From contig NZ_AQQP01000014.1 of assembly GCF_002210165.1 (NCBI RefSeq), positions 62,001 through 126,000 of the forward strand: DNA of 64,000 bases, in the 5' to 3' direction. Source of the stretch: Phaeobacter sp. 22II1-1F12B (GTDB lineage: Bacteria > Pseudomonadota > Alphaproteobacteria > Rhodobacterales > Rhodobacteraceae). The notes beneath the pieces were generated by a model. It made no database searches. It had not been told where the DNA came from and was given only the letters and a program-made list of their open reading frames with translations. Within the stretch, counting starts at the first letter, position 1; each line of letters starts with the position of its first letter. Of this stretch, positions 36,179 through 45,986 are shown in pieces. A program made the position numbers and the translations under genes.

Positions 36179-36253
36179 TGACCTGCCGGTAAATCGGCAA
36201 AGCCCCTCGCAGGCGCGTTGCAATGATGAAGGAACCTACAGTAGGCTCCGCGC

Positions 36254-37363
36254 ATGGAGTTGCTTGAGGTTGATCACAACGCAGGCCTCGTCTTTGCGTC
36301 GTTCCTCGTGGCACTGGTCTCGGGGTTTACCGGGCTTACCCTGACCAAGGACCTGTCCAGACAGTCGTTTTCAAAGCGCAAGCTCTCAGTCGCAATGGCA
36401 GCCGTCGCTCTTGGTGGCGGCATCTGGTCGATGCATTTCGTCGCCATGCTTGGCCTGCAGTTGCCGATCCGGTTCTTCTACGATTCCGCCGTCACGCTCG
36501 CCTCTGCGCTTCTGGCTATTCTCATCGTCGGCGCGGCGCTTTGCCTACTTCACTTCGTGCAACGCTCCGCGCTCACCGTCACGCTCGCCGGGGCCATCGT
36601 CGCGATAGGAATCCTGTCGATGCATTACCTCGGCATGGCCGGGTTGCAACTGTGTCAGGCGCTCTACACACCGCTCGGGGTTACACTTGCGGCGGTCTCG
36701 GCACTGGGCCTCTGTATCGCGGCCTTCTGGATCGCATATGGTCACCGTTCAAATCGCAACATCCTTCTGGGCACGCTCTGTTTCGGTCTGGCCGTCTTTG
36801 CGGTTCATTTTGTCGCCATCGCCGGAACAAGCTTTGCGCCGGTCCCGAACTTCCGTGAACTAGGCCCGATCATGAGCAACGAGGTGCTCGCGCTCGGCGT
36901 GATCTTCTCCAGCTTCCTGATCTTCGGCGCGTTTCTGTGGATGAGCGTCACGTTCCTTGTCGCTCAACCCGCGTCGAAGCTGCCGGATCCCATTATCGAC
37001 GATGCGGAACTTGTTGCCGAACAGGCACCTGCCCCCGTCCGGGTGCCCTGCAAGAAGGACGGCAACACGCTGCTGATCGACCCCAAACAGATCGCCTTTG
37101 TCCGCGCCGAGGGTCATTACACCCATGTCTACACCGACGGCGCGCACCATTTCTGTCAATGGCCGATCACCGAGGCGACACGGCGGCTTGAACCCTTCGG
37201 GTTTCTGAAAGTCCACCGGAGCTACCTCATCAATCCATCCCATATCCTCAACTTCGAGCGTCTCAAGGACAACGGCCAGTGCCGTTTTGCGGGCAAGGGG
37301 TTGCCCCCGGTACCGGTCAGCAGATCGAATCTCAAGGCCGTTCGCGAAGCGCTGGGTCTGTGA
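36254..37363 (+). CDS. coxC: MHYT-domain membrane sensor fused to LytTR DNA-binding domain (CoxC/CoxH-like)
   Basis: A 369-residue membrane-bound regulator. Residues about 8-255 form seven predicted helices with three MHYT-type repeats: SMHFVAM, SMHYLGM and AVHFVAI, thought to bind a metal and sense a diatomic gas. Residues about 275-369 form a LytTR DNA-binding domain (LIDPKQIAFVRAEGHYTHVYTDG and LEPFGFLKVHRSYLINPSHI). This architecture is that of CoxC and CoxH in the CO oxidation locus of Oligotropha carboxidovorans, and the cox structural genes follow 144 bp downstream. A CO-responsive activator of coxMSLDEF is the natural reading; the exact name coxC versus coxH is uncertain. Confidence 0.83.
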   Translation: MELLEVDHNAGLVFASFLVALVSGFTGLTLTKDLSRQSFSKRKLSVAMAAVALGGGIWSMHFVAMLGLQLPIRFFYDSAVTLASALLAILIVGAALCLLHFVQRSALTVTLAGAIVAIGILSMHYLGMAGLQLCQALYTPLGVTLAAVSALGLCIAAFWIAYGHRSNRNILLGTLCFGLAVFAVHFVAIAGTSFAPVPNFRELGPIMSNEVLALGVIFSSFLIFGAFLWMSVTFLVAQPASKLPDPIIDDAELVAEQAPAPVRVPCKKDGNTLLIDPKQIAFVRAEGHYTHVYTDGAHHFCQWPITEATRRLEPFGFLKVHRSYLINPSHILNFERLKDNGQCRFAGKGLPPVPVSRSNLKAVREALGL

Positions 37364-37378
37364 CCACCCGGTGAATTC

Positions 37379-37428
37379 GCATTTCGCGCTCAGTCAGATG
37401 CATTTCGTGAAAAACACCTTGTTTTTCA
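37379..37428. promoter_or_regulatory. Direct repeat and palindrome upstream of coxM, candidate LytTR site
   Basis: GCATTTCG occurs at 37379-37386 and 37400-37407, start to start 21 bp (two helical turns), the spacing used by LytTR dimers. A perfect 9-3-9 inverted repeat follows at once (TGAAAAACA 37408-37416, TGTTTTTCA 37420-37428); it may be part of the site or a weak terminator of the sensor gene. Confidence 0.5.
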
Positions 37429-37507
37429 TTTAATTTCCCAAGCGAAGAGCTGCGGCTTCGCTCACCTTCCGGATGCGAGATGATTTGCAAGGCGGGGAGG
37501 CAAGGCA

Positions 37508-38362
37508 ATGATACCAGCGGCTTTCGATTACTATCGTCCCAAGGACCTGGCAGGGGTTCTGGCCCTGCTACGGGAACATGGCGACGATGCGCGGGTCATG
37601 GCGGGCGGCCACAGTCTTATCCCGATGATGAAGCTGCGCATGGCCGAGGTGCCGCACCTGATCGACCTTCAGGATGTGCCGGGGATGTCGGAAATTTTGA
37701 TCAGCGATGGCAAAATCCGTATCGGCGCGCTTGTGACCCAGTATGAAATCATCGCGCATGAGGGGCTGGCGCAATCGGCCCCGATCCTGCGCGAAGCCGC
37801 CATGCAGATCGCCGATCCGCAGGTCCGTTACATGGGGACCGTCGGGGGCAACCTCGCCAATGGCGATCCGGGCAATGACATGCCCGGCCTGATGCAATGC
37901 CTTGATGCGCAGTTCACACTGGTCGGGCCGGACGGCGAACGCAGCGTGGCGGCACGTGAATTCTACGAAGCCGCCTATCTGACGGCACGCACCGATGACG
38001 AAGTGCTGACCGAAATCACAATATCCGCGCCAACCGGCGGCTACGCCTATGAAAAGCAGAAACGGAAGATCGGCGATTATGCCACCGCAGCGGCGGCCGT
38101 CCAGATCACGCAGAGCGGCGGCAGGTGTGCCTTGGCCTCGATCGCGATGACCAATCTCAGCGATGTTCCGGTCTGGTCTCAATCGGCCGGGTCCGCGCTG
38201 GTGGACACCGAAGTCGGCGGTGACGCCATCAAGGCCGCCGTCGCCTACATGCTCGACGAAATCGACCCGACCGAAGACAACCGTGGTCCGGTGGCCTTCA
38301 AGCGTCACGTGGCCGGCGCAATCCTGACCCGCGCGATCCAACGCGCCTGGTCGCGTGCATAA
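37508..38362 (+). CDS. coxM: Aerobic CO dehydrogenase medium (FAD) subunit
   Basis: A 284-residue flavoprotein subunit of the molybdenum hydroxylase family. FAD-binding motifs [13 protein letters not shown] (about residues 33-45) and [14 protein letters not shown] (about 112-125) are intact. It passes electrons from the iron-sulfur clusters of CoxS to the quinone pool. First structural gene of coxMSLDEF. The assignment rests on the form I CoxL two genes on. Confidence 0.92.
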   Translation: MIPAAFDYYRPKDLAGVLALLREHGDDARVMAGGHSLIPMMKLRMAEVPHLIDLQDVPGMSEILISDGKIRIGALVTQYEIIAHEGLAQSAPILREAAMQIADPQVRYMGTVGGNLANGDPGNDMPGLMQCLDAQFTLVGPDGERSVAAREFYEAAYLTARTDDEVLTEITISAPTGGYAYEKQKRKIGDYATAAAAVQITQSGGRCALASIAMTNLSDVPVWSQSAGSALVDTEVGGDAIKAAVAYMLDEIDPTEDNRGPVAFKRHVAGAILTRAIQRAWSRA

Positions 38363-38375
38363 GGGAGGAAACAGG

Positions 38376-38870
38376 ATGCCAGAGAAACTGCATATCAAGC
38401 TGACCGTGAACGGTAAGGCCGAGGAATTCCTTGCCGAGCCGCGCGAATTGCTGATCCACACCTTGCGCGAACGGCTGCGCATCACCGGCCCGCATATTGG
38501 CTGCGACAGTTCCCATTGTGGCGCCTGCACGGTTACGCTGAACGGTAAATCGGTGAAATCCTGCACCATGTTCGTGGGGCAGGCGAACGGGGCCGAGATC
38601 ACCACCATCGAAGGGCTCGGCACACCCGATGCATTGCACGTGCTGCAGGAAAGCTTTCGTGAACACCACGGTTTGCAATGCGGGTTTTGCACGCCCGGCA
38701 TGATCACCCGCGCCGCCAAGCTGCTCGAGGAAAACCCAAGCCCAAGCGAGGAGGAAGTCCGTTTTGGCATGGCCGGCAATATCTGCCGCTGCACCGGGTA
38801 TCAGAACATCGTGAAATCCATTCTCGCCGCTGCGGCCGAGATGAACGCATCCAAGGAGGCCGCAGAATGA
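38376..38870 (+). CDS. coxS: Aerobic CO dehydrogenase small [2Fe-2S] subunit
   Basis: A 164-residue two-cluster iron-sulfur subunit. The start at 38376 ([13 protein letters not shown]) has GGGAGGAAACAGG before it. N-terminal cluster: [12 protein letters not shown] with a further Cys in KSCTMF; C-terminal cluster: CGFCTPGM and ICRCTGY. Length equals that of known CoxS proteins (about 166). The stop overlaps the coxL start by 4 bp (ATGA). Confidence 0.93.
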   Translation: MPEKLHIKLTVNGKAEEFLAEPRELLIHTLRERLRITGPHIGCDSSHCGACTVTLNGKSVKSCTMFVGQANGAEITTIEGLGTPDALHVLQESFREHHGLQCGFCTPGMITRAAKLLEENPSPSEEEVRFGMAGNICRCTGYQNIVKSILAAAAEMNASKEAAE

Positions 38871-41287
38871 AGGACGATGTCGAACTCACCCGCGAAGACC
38901 GTGTCGCCAATCTCAAGGGCATGGGCTGCGCCCGCAAGCGCGTTGAGGATGCGCGTTTCACCCAAGGCAAGGGCAACTATATCGACGACATCAATCTGCC
39001 CGGCATGTTGCACGGCGATTTCGTCCGTTCGCCCTATGCCCATGCCAAGGTGGTCTCGATCAACACCGAAGCCGCGATGGCGCTTGACGGTGTGATCGCG
39101 GTGCTGACCGCCAAGGATCTGGAACCGCTCAGCCTGCACTGGATGCCGACTCTTGCGGGCGACAAGCAGATGGTGCTGGCCGATGGCAAGGTGCTGTTTC
39201 AGGGACAAGAGGTCGCCTTTGTCGTCGCGACCGACCGCTATATCGCGGCGGATGCCGTGGAACTGGTCGAGGTCGAATACGAAGACCTCCCCGTGATCAC
39301 CGACCCGTTCGAGGCGCTGAAATCCGATATCGTCCTGCGCGAAGATCTCGCGGGGCAAACCTCGGGCGCACACGGGCCGCGCAAGCATCACAACCACATC
39401 TTCACATGGGAGGTCGGCGACGAAGAAGCCACCAATCAGGTCATGGACGAGGCCGAAGTCGTGGCCGAGGAAACCATGTACTACCACCGCACCCATCCCT
39501 GTCCGCTGGAAACCTGCGGCTCGGTCGCCAGCATGGACAAGGTCAATGGCAAGCTCACGGTCTACGGCACCTTTCAGGCGCCACATGTCGTGCGCACAGT
39601 CGCCTCGCTGCTCTCGGGCATTGAAGAGCACAACATCCGCGTGATCTCTCCCGATATTGGCGGCGGTTTCGGCAATAAGGTCGGCGTCTATCCGGGCTAT
39701 GTCTGCTCTATCGTCGCCTCCATTGTGACTGGTGTGCCCGTCAAATGGGTCGAGGACCGGATGGAAAACCTGATGTCCACCGCCTTCGCCCGCGACTACT
39801 GGATGAAGGGCCGGATCAGCGCCACCAAGGATGGCAAGATCACCGGTCTCCATTGCCATGTCACCGCCGATCACGGCGCCTTCGACGCCTGCGCGGACCC
39901 GACGAAATTCCCCGCCGGGTTCATGAGCGTCTGCACCGGCTCCTACGACATTCCCGTCGCCTACCTTGGCGTCGATGGCGTCTATACCAACAAGGCACCG
40001 GGCGGCGTGTCCTATCGATGCTCTTTCCGCGTGACCGAGGCGGTCTATTTCATCGAACGCATGATCGAAGTGCTCGCGATCGAGCTGAACATGGACGCCG
40101 CGGAACTGCGCCGCATCAACTTTATCGGCAAGGACCAGTTCCCCTATCAGTCGGCGCTGGGCTGGGAATATGACAGCGGCGACTATCACACGGCCTGGGA
40201 CAAGGCGCTGAAAGCCGTCGATTACGAAGGTCTGCGCCGTGAGCAGGCGGAACGGGTCACCGCCTTCAAGCAGGGCGAAACCCGATCGCTCATGGGGATC
40301 GGTCTGGCTTTCTTTACCGAGATCGTCGGGGCGGGTCCGGTCAAGAACTGCGATATCCTTGGCATGGGCATGTTCGACAGTTGCGAAATCCGCATCCATC
40401 CCACGGGCAGCGCGATTGCGCGCCTTGGCACGATCAGTCAGGGGCAGGGGCACGCAACGACATTCGCCCAGATCCTCGCTTCGGAAATCGGCATCCCCGC
40501 TGACAGCATCACGATAGAGGAAGGCGACACCGATACCGCTCCCTATGGTCTTGGCACCTATGGCTCGCGTTCGACCCCGGTCGCCGGGGCCGCCACCGCG
40601 ATGGCCGGGCGCAAGATCCGCGCCAAGGCGCAGATGATCGCGGCCTACCTGCTCGAAGTGCATGACGATGACGTTGAATTCGACGTCGACCGTTTCGTCG
40701 TCAAGGGCGCGCCCGAGCGGTTCAAGACCATGGCCGAAGTTGCCTATGCCGCCTATAATCAGGCCATTCCGGGCATCGAGCCGGGGCTAGAGGCGGTCAG
40801 CTATTACGACCCGCCCAACATGACCTATCCCTTCGGCGCCTACGTCTGCGTGATGGACATCGACGTCGATACCGGCGTGCCGACGATCCGGCGTTTTTAT
40901 GCGCTGGACGATTGCGGCACCCGCATCAATCCGATGGTGATCGAAGGTCAGATCCACGGCGGGTTGACCGAGGCGCTGGCCGTCGCGCTGGGACAGGAAA
41001 TTGCCTATGACGATATGGGCAACGTCAAGACAGGCACTCTGATGGATTTCTTCCTGCCTACTGCGTGGGAAGTGCCGAATTACGAAACCGATCACACCGT
41101 CACCCCCAGCCCGCACCATCCCATCGGGGCCAAGGGCGTCGGTGAAAGCCCGCATGTGGGCGGCGTGCCCTGCTTCTCGAACGCGGTGATGGATGCCTTC
41201 CGCGCCTTTGGCCTGCGGCACAGCAACATGCCGCACGACCACTGGCGCATCTGGCAGACAGCGCAGGATCTGGGACTACACAAATAG
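38867..41287 (+). CDS. coxL: Aerobic CO dehydrogenase large molybdopterin subunit, form I
   Basis: An 806-residue catalytic subunit that oxidises CO to CO2 at a Mo-Cu site. Start at 38867 ([11 protein letters not shown]), preceded by AAGGAGG; an upstream open extension overlaps coxS and is not coding. The active-site loop reads SYRCSFR at residues 382-388, with the copper-ligating Cys385 (Cys388 in Oligotropha), so this is form I, the true CO dehydrogenase type; the first residue is Ser where Ala is usual. The molybdenum-site Glu760 is in GVGE. Length matches the 809-residue reference. Confidence 0.95.
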   Translation: MKDDVELTREDRVANLKGMGCARKRVEDARFTQGKGNYIDDINLPGMLHGDFVRSPYAHAKVVSINTEAAMALDGVIAVLTAKDLEPLSLHWMPTLAGDKQMVLADGKVLFQGQEVAFVVATDRYIAADAVELVEVEYEDLPVITDPFEALKSDIVLREDLAGQTSGAHGPRKHHNHIFTWEVGDEEATNQVMDEAEVVAEETMYYHRTHPCPLETCGSVASMDKVNGKLTVYGTFQAPHVVRTVASLLSGIEEHNIRVISPDIGGGFGNKVGVYPGYVCSIVASIVTGVPVKWVEDRMENLMSTAFARDYWMKGRISATKDGKITGLHCHVTADHGAFDACADPTKFPAGFMSVCTGSYDIPVAYLGVDGVYTNKAPGGVSYRCSFRVTEAVYFIERMIEVLAIELNMDAAELRRINFIGKDQFPYQSALGWEYDSGDYHTAWDKALKAVDYEGLRREQAERVTAFKQGETRSLMGIGLAFFTEIVGAGPVKNCDILGMGMFDSCEIRIHPTGSAIARLGTISQGQGHATTFAQILASEIGIPADSITIEEGDTDTAPYGLGTYGSRSTPVAGAATAMAGRKIRAKAQMIAAYLLEVHDDDVEFDVDRFVVKGAPERFKTMAEVAYAAYNQAIPGIEPGLEAVSYYDPPNMTYPFGAYVCVMDIDVDTGVPTIRRFYALDDCGTRINPMVIEGQIHGGLTEALAVALGQEIAYDDMGNVKTGTLMDFFLPTAWEVPNYETDHTVTPSPHHPIGAKGVGESPHVGGVPCFSNAVMDAFRAFGLRHSNMPHDHWRIWQTAQDLGLHK

Positions 41288-41398
41288 GGTTGGGACGCGC
41301 GGTCATGGGGGATGGCGCAAACCACAGGGGGGCCGTCGCAAATACAGGTTGGGGTACGGCCCCCCGATCAAACGAAACGCGGGCGCAAAGGCAGACGA

Positions 41399-42274
41399 AT
41401 GGATTGGAGCGAGCTTCAGCACAGGATGGCACAGCAGGGCTATGTCGCGGCTGATGATCTGTCCGTGGCCCTGCATCTGGCACTGTCGCTTCAACGCCCG
41501 ATCCTGCTTGAAGGGGCGGCGGGCGTTGGAAAGACCGAAGTGGCCAAAGTGCTGGCCGACGTGCTCGAAACACGGCTGATCCGTCTCCAATGCTATGAAG
41601 GTCTGGATGCCGCGCAGGCGATCTATGAATGGAACTACCAGCGCCAGCTATTGTCGATACGGGCTGCCGCCGGGTCGGGCGAAACGGGTAGCCAGATCGA
41701 AGACCGGCTTTTCACCGAGGAGTTCCTTCTGGAACGCCCGCTGCTCGCCGCGATCCGGCAGGAAAAATCGCCGGTTCTGCTGATCGACGAAATTGACCGG
41801 GCAGACGAAGAATTCGAAGCCTACCTGCTTGAGGTGCTGGCCGATTTCCAGATCACCGTGCCCGAACTTGGCACCATCACAGCGGTTACGCGACCCGTTG
41901 TAATCCTGACGTCTAATGGCACGCGCGACCTGTCGGACGCGCTGCGTCGGCGCTGTCTTTACACCTATGTCGAATATCCCGACGCCGTCGCTGAAACCGA
42001 AATTCTGCGCAACCGCCTGCCCAAGGTCGAGGCCCATCTCGCGGCCCAGATAATTGGCTTCGTGCGCAAACTGCGCGAGGAAGAATTGGAAAAGACGCCG
42101 GGCGTTGCCGAGATGCTGGATTTCGCCGCTGCGCTAATGGGGCTCGGTGTGGCCGATCTGACCAATGATCCGGCGGTTCTCCAGAACACTCTGACAACTT
42201 TGCTCAAGACCCAATCCGATCAGGCAGCGATAACGACCGAGGTCGCGCAGCGTCTGGCAGGACGCGCCGCATGA
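41399..42274 (+). CDS. coxD: CoxD-like AAA+ ATPase, CO dehydrogenase maturation
   Basis: A 291-residue MoxR-type AAA+ ATPase. I chose the ATG at 41399 (MDWSELQHRMAQQGY), which gives the usual CoxD length (about 295); the frame is open to 41312. Walker A GAAGVGKTE (about residues 42-50), Walker B PVLLIDEIDRADEE, sensor-1 ILTSNGTRDLSDALRRRC. In Oligotropha CoxD helps assemble the [CuSMoO2] centre of CoxL. The stop overlaps coxE by 4 bp. The 111 bp after coxL hold no other feature I can support. Confidence 0.9.
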   Translation: MDWSELQHRMAQQGYVAADDLSVALHLALSLQRPILLEGAAGVGKTEVAKVLADVLETRLIRLQCYEGLDAAQAIYEWNYQRQLLSIRAAAGSGETGSQIEDRLFTEEFLLERPLLAAIRQEKSPVLLIDEIDRADEEFEAYLLEVLADFQITVPELGTITAVTRPVVILTSNGTRDLSDALRRRCLYTYVEYPDAVAETEILRNRLPKVEAHLAAQIIGFVRKLREEELEKTPGVAEMLDFAAALMGLGVADLTNDPAVLQNTLTTLLKTQSDQAAITTEVAQRLAGRAA

Positions 42275-43452
42275 GCCGGGTCACCCGATTTGCTGGCCGC
42301 GACCCCGGCCCGGTTGCGCGGGTCGGTGGCTTTATCGCGCATCTGCGCGAAAATGGATTGCGCTTTGGTGTTGCCGAGGCTGAACTTGCCCTGACGGCCT
42401 TGACCCATGTCCGCGCGGCGCATGCAGATGAAAACCGGCTGGCGCTGAAAGCGGTCTGCACCGGTTGCAAGGATGAGGCAGAGCGATTTGACGATCTGTT
42501 CGACGCCTACTGGCTGAACGGTGGCCGCGTTAAGCGCAAGGTCACGCCAACCTTGTCGCGGCGCATGAACAGGGATGTGCATTCCTCTCGCCCGGCCGCA
42601 ACCGGATCAAGCGCCGGATCGGGCACACCCGACGCGCCCGGGGATCAGGGAGGTGAGACCGCCGGACAGGGAACGGGCAAGTTGATCGCCAGCGATGTCA
42701 CCAACCGAATGCGCAAGGATTTGCGCGAACTCGTGACCCCGGCCGAGATCGAAGAAGCCACCCACGTCGCCGAACGCCTGGGGGCGGCCATGCGGGACCG
42801 GCGGTCGCGTCGCCGCAAGGCCGCCCAACGCGGCAGCTGGTTGCATTTCCGAAAGCTAATCCGGCTTAGCCTTGCCACCGGAGGAGAACCGGTTGTCCTG
42901 CCGCGCAAGGCCCGTCCCGACCGCAGTCGCAGGATCATCGCGCTATGCGATGTCTCCGGGTCGATGAGCGTTTATTCGAAAGTGTACCTCGCCTTTCTGG
43001 CCGGGCTGATGCGCGCCGATGCGCGAGCGGACGCCTACCTGTTCCACACAAGGCTTGTCCGTATCACCGAGGCCCTGCGCGACAAGGACGCCCTTCGCGC
43101 GCTGGCCCGTATGTCGCTGATGGCGGATGGCTTTGCGGGCGGGTCGCGTATCGGGGCGAGTGTCGCGGATTTTGCCAAGGGTCCGGCAAGACGCATCGTC
43201 GACGGACGGACTGTCGTTCTGATCCTGTCCGACGGCTACGATACGGAACCGCCCGAGATACTGAGCGAAGCGCTGGCCCGTCTGCGCAAGCGCGGCAGTA
43301 GCGTGATCTGGCTGAACCCGCTCAAAGGCTGGGAGAGCTATGCGCCCACCGCGCAAAGCATGCGCGCGGCCCTGCCGTATCTTGATCTCTTTCGCGCGGC
43401 TAACACGCTGGCCGATCTGGCCAAGCTTGAAGGGGACCTTGCACGGATATGA
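42271..43452 (+). CDS. coxE: CoxE-like von Willebrand factor A domain protein
   Basis: A 393-residue protein with a C-terminal VWA domain whose metal-ion site DVSGSM lies near residue 228. The N-terminal half is helical and basic with RRKAAQRG before the VWA part. MoxR ATPase plus VWA pairs work as metal-cofactor chaperones; CoxE assists copper insertion into CO dehydrogenase together with CoxD. Both ends overlap neighbours by 4 bp (ATGA), so D, E and F are translationally coupled. Confidence 0.9.
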   Translation: MSRVTRFAGRDPGPVARVGGFIAHLRENGLRFGVAEAELALTALTHVRAAHADENRLALKAVCTGCKDEAERFDDLFDAYWLNGGRVKRKVTPTLSRRMNRDVHSSRPAATGSSAGSGTPDAPGDQGGETAGQGTGKLIASDVTNRMRKDLRELVTPAEIEEATHVAERLGAAMRDRRSRRRKAAQRGSWLHFRKLIRLSLATGGEPVVLPRKARPDRSRRIIALCDVSGSMSVYSKVYLAFLAGLMRADARADAYLFHTRLVRITEALRDKDALRALARMSLMADGFAGGSRIGASVADFAKGPARRIVDGRTVVLILSDGYDTEPPEILSEALARLRKRGSSVIWLNPLKGWESYAPTAQSMRAALPYLDLFRAANTLADLAKLEGDLARI

Positions 43453-44255
43453 TCCCGACACCGGTTATGGACGAAGAAATGACACGAGCGATGTACGGCT
43501 TGTGTACGGATAATGTACCGTTTGTGATCGCCACAATTGTCCGGACGTCAGGCCCCACCGCAGCCAAGCCCGGCGCCCGTGCGTTGCTGCGTCAGGACGG
43601 ATCGATCCTGCACGGATTTCTCGGAGGCGGGTGCATTCGCGGTGCGGTGCGCGACGCCGCGCTGCGCGCCCTAAGCGAGGGACGTCCGCATCTTGTTTCC
43701 GTCGCGCCCGAGGCCGTCTTGAAAAGCGAGGGGCACATCGCCGGTGAAAACTCTGATGGTATCAGCTACGCCCGAAACGGCTGCCCTTCGGAGGGCTTTA
43801 TCGAGATATTCGTCGAACCCTGCATGCCTCAGCCCGAACTGGTGATCTTTGGAGCCTCGCCTGTTGCAAAGGCGCTTGCCGATCTGGCTGGCGGCTTCGA
43901 TTGGACGGTCCGGGTTGTCACGGCTGATGCACCGCTGGCGTCCGCGTCGAACAACCGACGCGCCATTGTCATCGCCACGCAGGGACAGGGTGACATGCAG
44001 GCGCTGGAACAGGCGCTTGGCGCCCAATCCGAGCATGTTTCCTTTGTTGGAAGCCACCGCAAGTTCGCATCGCTTGCCAAGCGGCTTGAGGCGCAGGGTA
44101 TCGCCCGCGCAAAGATCGACTCGGTTCGCGCTCCGGCCGGGTTGAACATCGGAGCGGTCACGGCACGAGAAATCGCGCTGTCGATTCTTGCAGAACTGGT
44201 GCAGGTCCGTCGCGCGCCGGGAAACCCGATCGATGGAGTCGCACCGGCAAAATAG
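43449..44255 (+). CDS. coxF: CoxF-like XdhC-family molybdoenzyme maturation protein
   Basis: A 268-residue XdhC/CoxF-family protein. N-terminal XdhC part: PFVIATIVRTSGPTAAKPGARALLRQDG and LGGGCIRGAV (with the Cys typical of the family); C-terminal Rossmann part: LVIFGASPVAKALADLAGGFDWTV. These proteins bind molybdenum cofactor and insert it, with its sulfido ligand, into the hydroxylase. Last gene of coxMSLDEF. It is also the only XdhC homologue in the window, so it might serve the second molybdenum enzyme at 51103-54897 as well. Confidence 0.88.
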   Translation: MIPTPVMDEEMTRAMYGLCTDNVPFVIATIVRTSGPTAAKPGARALLRQDGSILHGFLGGGCIRGAVRDAALRALSEGRPHLVSVAPEAVLKSEGHIAGENSDGISYARNGCPSEGFIEIFVEPCMPQPELVIFGASPVAKALADLAGGFDWTVRVVTADAPLASASNNRRAIVIATQGQGDMQALEQALGAQSEHVSFVGSHRKFASLAKRLEAQGIARAKIDSVRAPAGLNIGAVTAREIALSILAELVQVRRAPGNPIDGVAPAK

Positions 44256-44372
44256 TCTTTGCCCGCGCGCGCATTTGTTACCAACCGTCAGAGCGGCTAA
44301 CCTGTCAAACTGCAAACCCCACACTAGCTGTTTCCAGTTTCTTTGGCGCAGCGGTGCAGGTAATTGTTAGAT

Positions 44373-45065
44373 ATGGAAATTATTCGCTTCGATACTGACG
44401 AACGTCAGGGCGATACCATCGGTGATACGGCCTATCGCCGGATACGCTCTGATATCGTTCATGGCCGACTGGCCCCGGATGAAAAACTGAAACTGGAGCG
44501 CATGAAGGAGGTCTACAGCGCGAGCGTGACCACTCTGCGCGAGATATTAAATCGGCTGGCAGTAGAGGAGCTTGTCTCGGCAGAGGGGCAGCGCGGCTTT
44601 CGTGTGGCACCGATTGACGAGGCCGAGCTTCACGACCTCGCGCGGATGCGCATATTGCTCGAATCCCACGCGTTGCGAGAATCGATTGCCAGCGGAGATG
44701 TCGAATGGGAAGCCTGCGTGGTCGCGGCCCATTACAAGCTTTCCTCAGTCGAGCGTGAGTTGATGGAGGGAAGGCCCGCCGGTGACGTGAACTGGGTCTC
44801 GTTCGACTGGGGCTTTCACTATGCGATGATCTCTGCCTGCGGTCAGAAAGTGCTGATGCGCACCCATTCCTCGATCTACGACAGGCTAGCGCGCTACCAC
44901 ATGCTCGCCCTCGCTTTTCGTGGAAAGCCGGCCGTGGAAGAGCACGAAAGACTGCGAGATCTGGTTATCGAACGGAAAGCAGATGCTGCCGTCGAGTTAT
45001 TGGCAAAACACGTGCAGAGCGGCGTCGACTGCATCATGCAGTCCGGGCGTATCAACGCCGCCTGA
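44373..45065 (+). CDS. GntR-family regulator, FCD subfamily
   Basis: A 230-residue GntR regulator. I favour the ATG at 44373 (MEIIRFDTDE); a TTG at 44364 is in frame. Winged helix about residues 17-75: YRRIRSDIVHGRLAPDEKLKLERMKEVY then TTLREILNRLAVEELVSAEGQRGF. The C-terminal FCD-type helical ligand domain has the metal-ligand style residues R-M-R-I-L-L-E-S-H and two later His. It stands alone, 117 bp after coxF and convergent with the dioxygenase gene, so its target is not evident; regulation of cox genes or of something distant are both open. Confidence 0.85.
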   Translation: MEIIRFDTDERQGDTIGDTAYRRIRSDIVHGRLAPDEKLKLERMKEVYSASVTTLREILNRLAVEELVSAEGQRGFRVAPIDEAELHDLARMRILLESHALRESIASGDVEWEACVVAAHYKLSSVERELMEGRPAGDVNWVSFDWGFHYAMISACGQKVLMRTHSSIYDRLARYHMLALAFRGKPAVEEHERLRDLVIERKADAAVELLAKHVQSGVDCIMQSGRINAA

Positions 45066-45079
45066 CACGTTCGGGTCAG
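45062..45079 (+). terminator. Weak hairpin at the end of the GntR gene
   Basis: CTGAC (45062-45066) and GTCAG (45075-45079) flank an 8-base loop and CCTTTT follows. The stem is short, so this is a low-confidence terminator overlapping the stop codon. Confidence 0.4.
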
Positions 45080-45095
45080 CCTTTTGCGCGCGCCA

Positions 45096-45920
45096 TCAGG
45101 CCGCGTGGAACAGGAAGGATCGCATCGACACGGACCCGAGGTCGATGGAGTCGGTCATAAAGGTCAGCGCATCGTGGTCGTCGGAGGCGCCCGCAATCGT
45201 CAGCGCCGGAAGGTAATGATCGACCGATGGGTGGGCCATGTTCAGAAGCGAACCAAGCCCCTTGCGATCCGCCAGCGTGCCAAAGTCGCGCTGGGCAAGA
45301 CGATCCGCAAACAGAGTGTCGAATTCGAGCGCGAAATCCTGCGGTTGGCCGCCGGGACGCATGGCGCGAAGGTTGTGCACGACGTTACCCGAGCCGAGGA
45401 TCAGCACGCCACGATCCCGCAGCGACGACAGCAGTTGACCGATCTCAAGCTGGTAATCGAGGTCTCGCGACATATCGATGGAGAGCTGAAACACCGGGAC
45501 GTCGGCGTCAGGGTACAGAAACTTGAGAACGGTCCATGCGCCGTGATCCAGGCCCCAGGTGTCATCGGTTTCCGCGTGATGGCTGGCCAGCAGCGTGGCA
45601 ACTTCGCGCGCCAGTTCGGGATTGCCCTGCGCCTGGTATCTCTGTTCGTAGAGCGCGTCGGGGAAGCCATAGAAATCATGGATCGTGCGCGGCATCGCAG
45701 AGACATCCACCAAGGTGGTGTTCCGTGTCATCCAGTGGGCTGAAACGACGAGTATCGCCTGCGGACGGGGCAGGGTCTTGCCGATCTCGATCCATGTCCG
45801 GCTGAATTCGGTGTCTTCGATAGCATTCATCGGGCTGCCATGTCCGAGAAAAAGGACCGGCATTCTGTCAGAAAGGGAGAGCCGTTCGGAAAGGTCGCTT
45901 AATGCTTGTCTGGTGCTCAT
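45096..45920 (-). CDS. DODA-type extradiol aromatic ring-opening dioxygenase (LigB family, YgiD-like)
   Basis: A 274-residue protein of the LigB/DOPA 4,5-dioxygenase-like family. Metal-site landmarks: LFLGHGSPMNAI (His near residue 27), VSAHWMTRNTTLV (His near 62), HDFYGFPDALYEQRY and the late LILGSGNVVHNLR and DHYLPAL. Members of this group act on catecholic substrates; bacterial homologues are zinc or iron enzymes with broad specificity. It lies downstream of a DoxX-family membrane protein in a two-gene unit that is divergent from a LysR regulator, a combination common in proteobacteria and usually of unknown physiological substrate. Confidence 0.87.
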   Translation of the reverse strand: MSTRQALSDLSERLSLSDRMPVLFLGHGSPMNAIEDTEFSRTWIEIGKTLPRPQAILVVSAHWMTRNTTLVDVSAMPRTIHDFYGFPDALYEQRYQAQGNPELAREVATLLASHHAETDDTWGLDHGAWTVLKFLYPDADVPVFQLSIDMSRDLDYQLEIGQLLSSLRDRGVLILGSGNVVHNLRAMRPGGQPQDFALEFDTLFADRLAQRDFGTLADRKGLGSLLNMAHPSVDHYLPALTIAGASDDHDALTFMTDSIDLGSVSMRSFLFHAA

Positions 45921-45942
45921 GTTCTTATCCCCTTGGCTAAGC

Positions 45943-45964
45943 GGGACCGCGTTTGTGCGGTCCC
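45943..45964 (-). other. Stem-loop between DoxX and dioxygenase genes
   Basis: GGGACCGC (45943-45950) and GCGGTCCC (45957-45964) form a perfect 8-bp stem with a 6-base loop. No T run follows on the minus strand, so it is more likely an intercistronic RNA structure than a terminator. Confidence 0.5.
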
Positions 45965-45986
45965 GGTATTCTGATTTGCTGTAGTC

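Noticed and set aside
38801-40663. A 620-codon open frame antisense to coxL
   Set aside because: Composition is that of a high-GC antisense shadow, it has no family features, and coxL on the other strand is certain.
38867-41287. Form II (putative) CO dehydrogenase assignment for coxL
   Set aside because: The active-site loop is YRCSFR with Cys, not the AYRGAGR loop of form II.
41312-41398. Longer coxD start
   Set aside because: The extra 29 residues do not resemble CoxD; the start at 41399 gives the family length.
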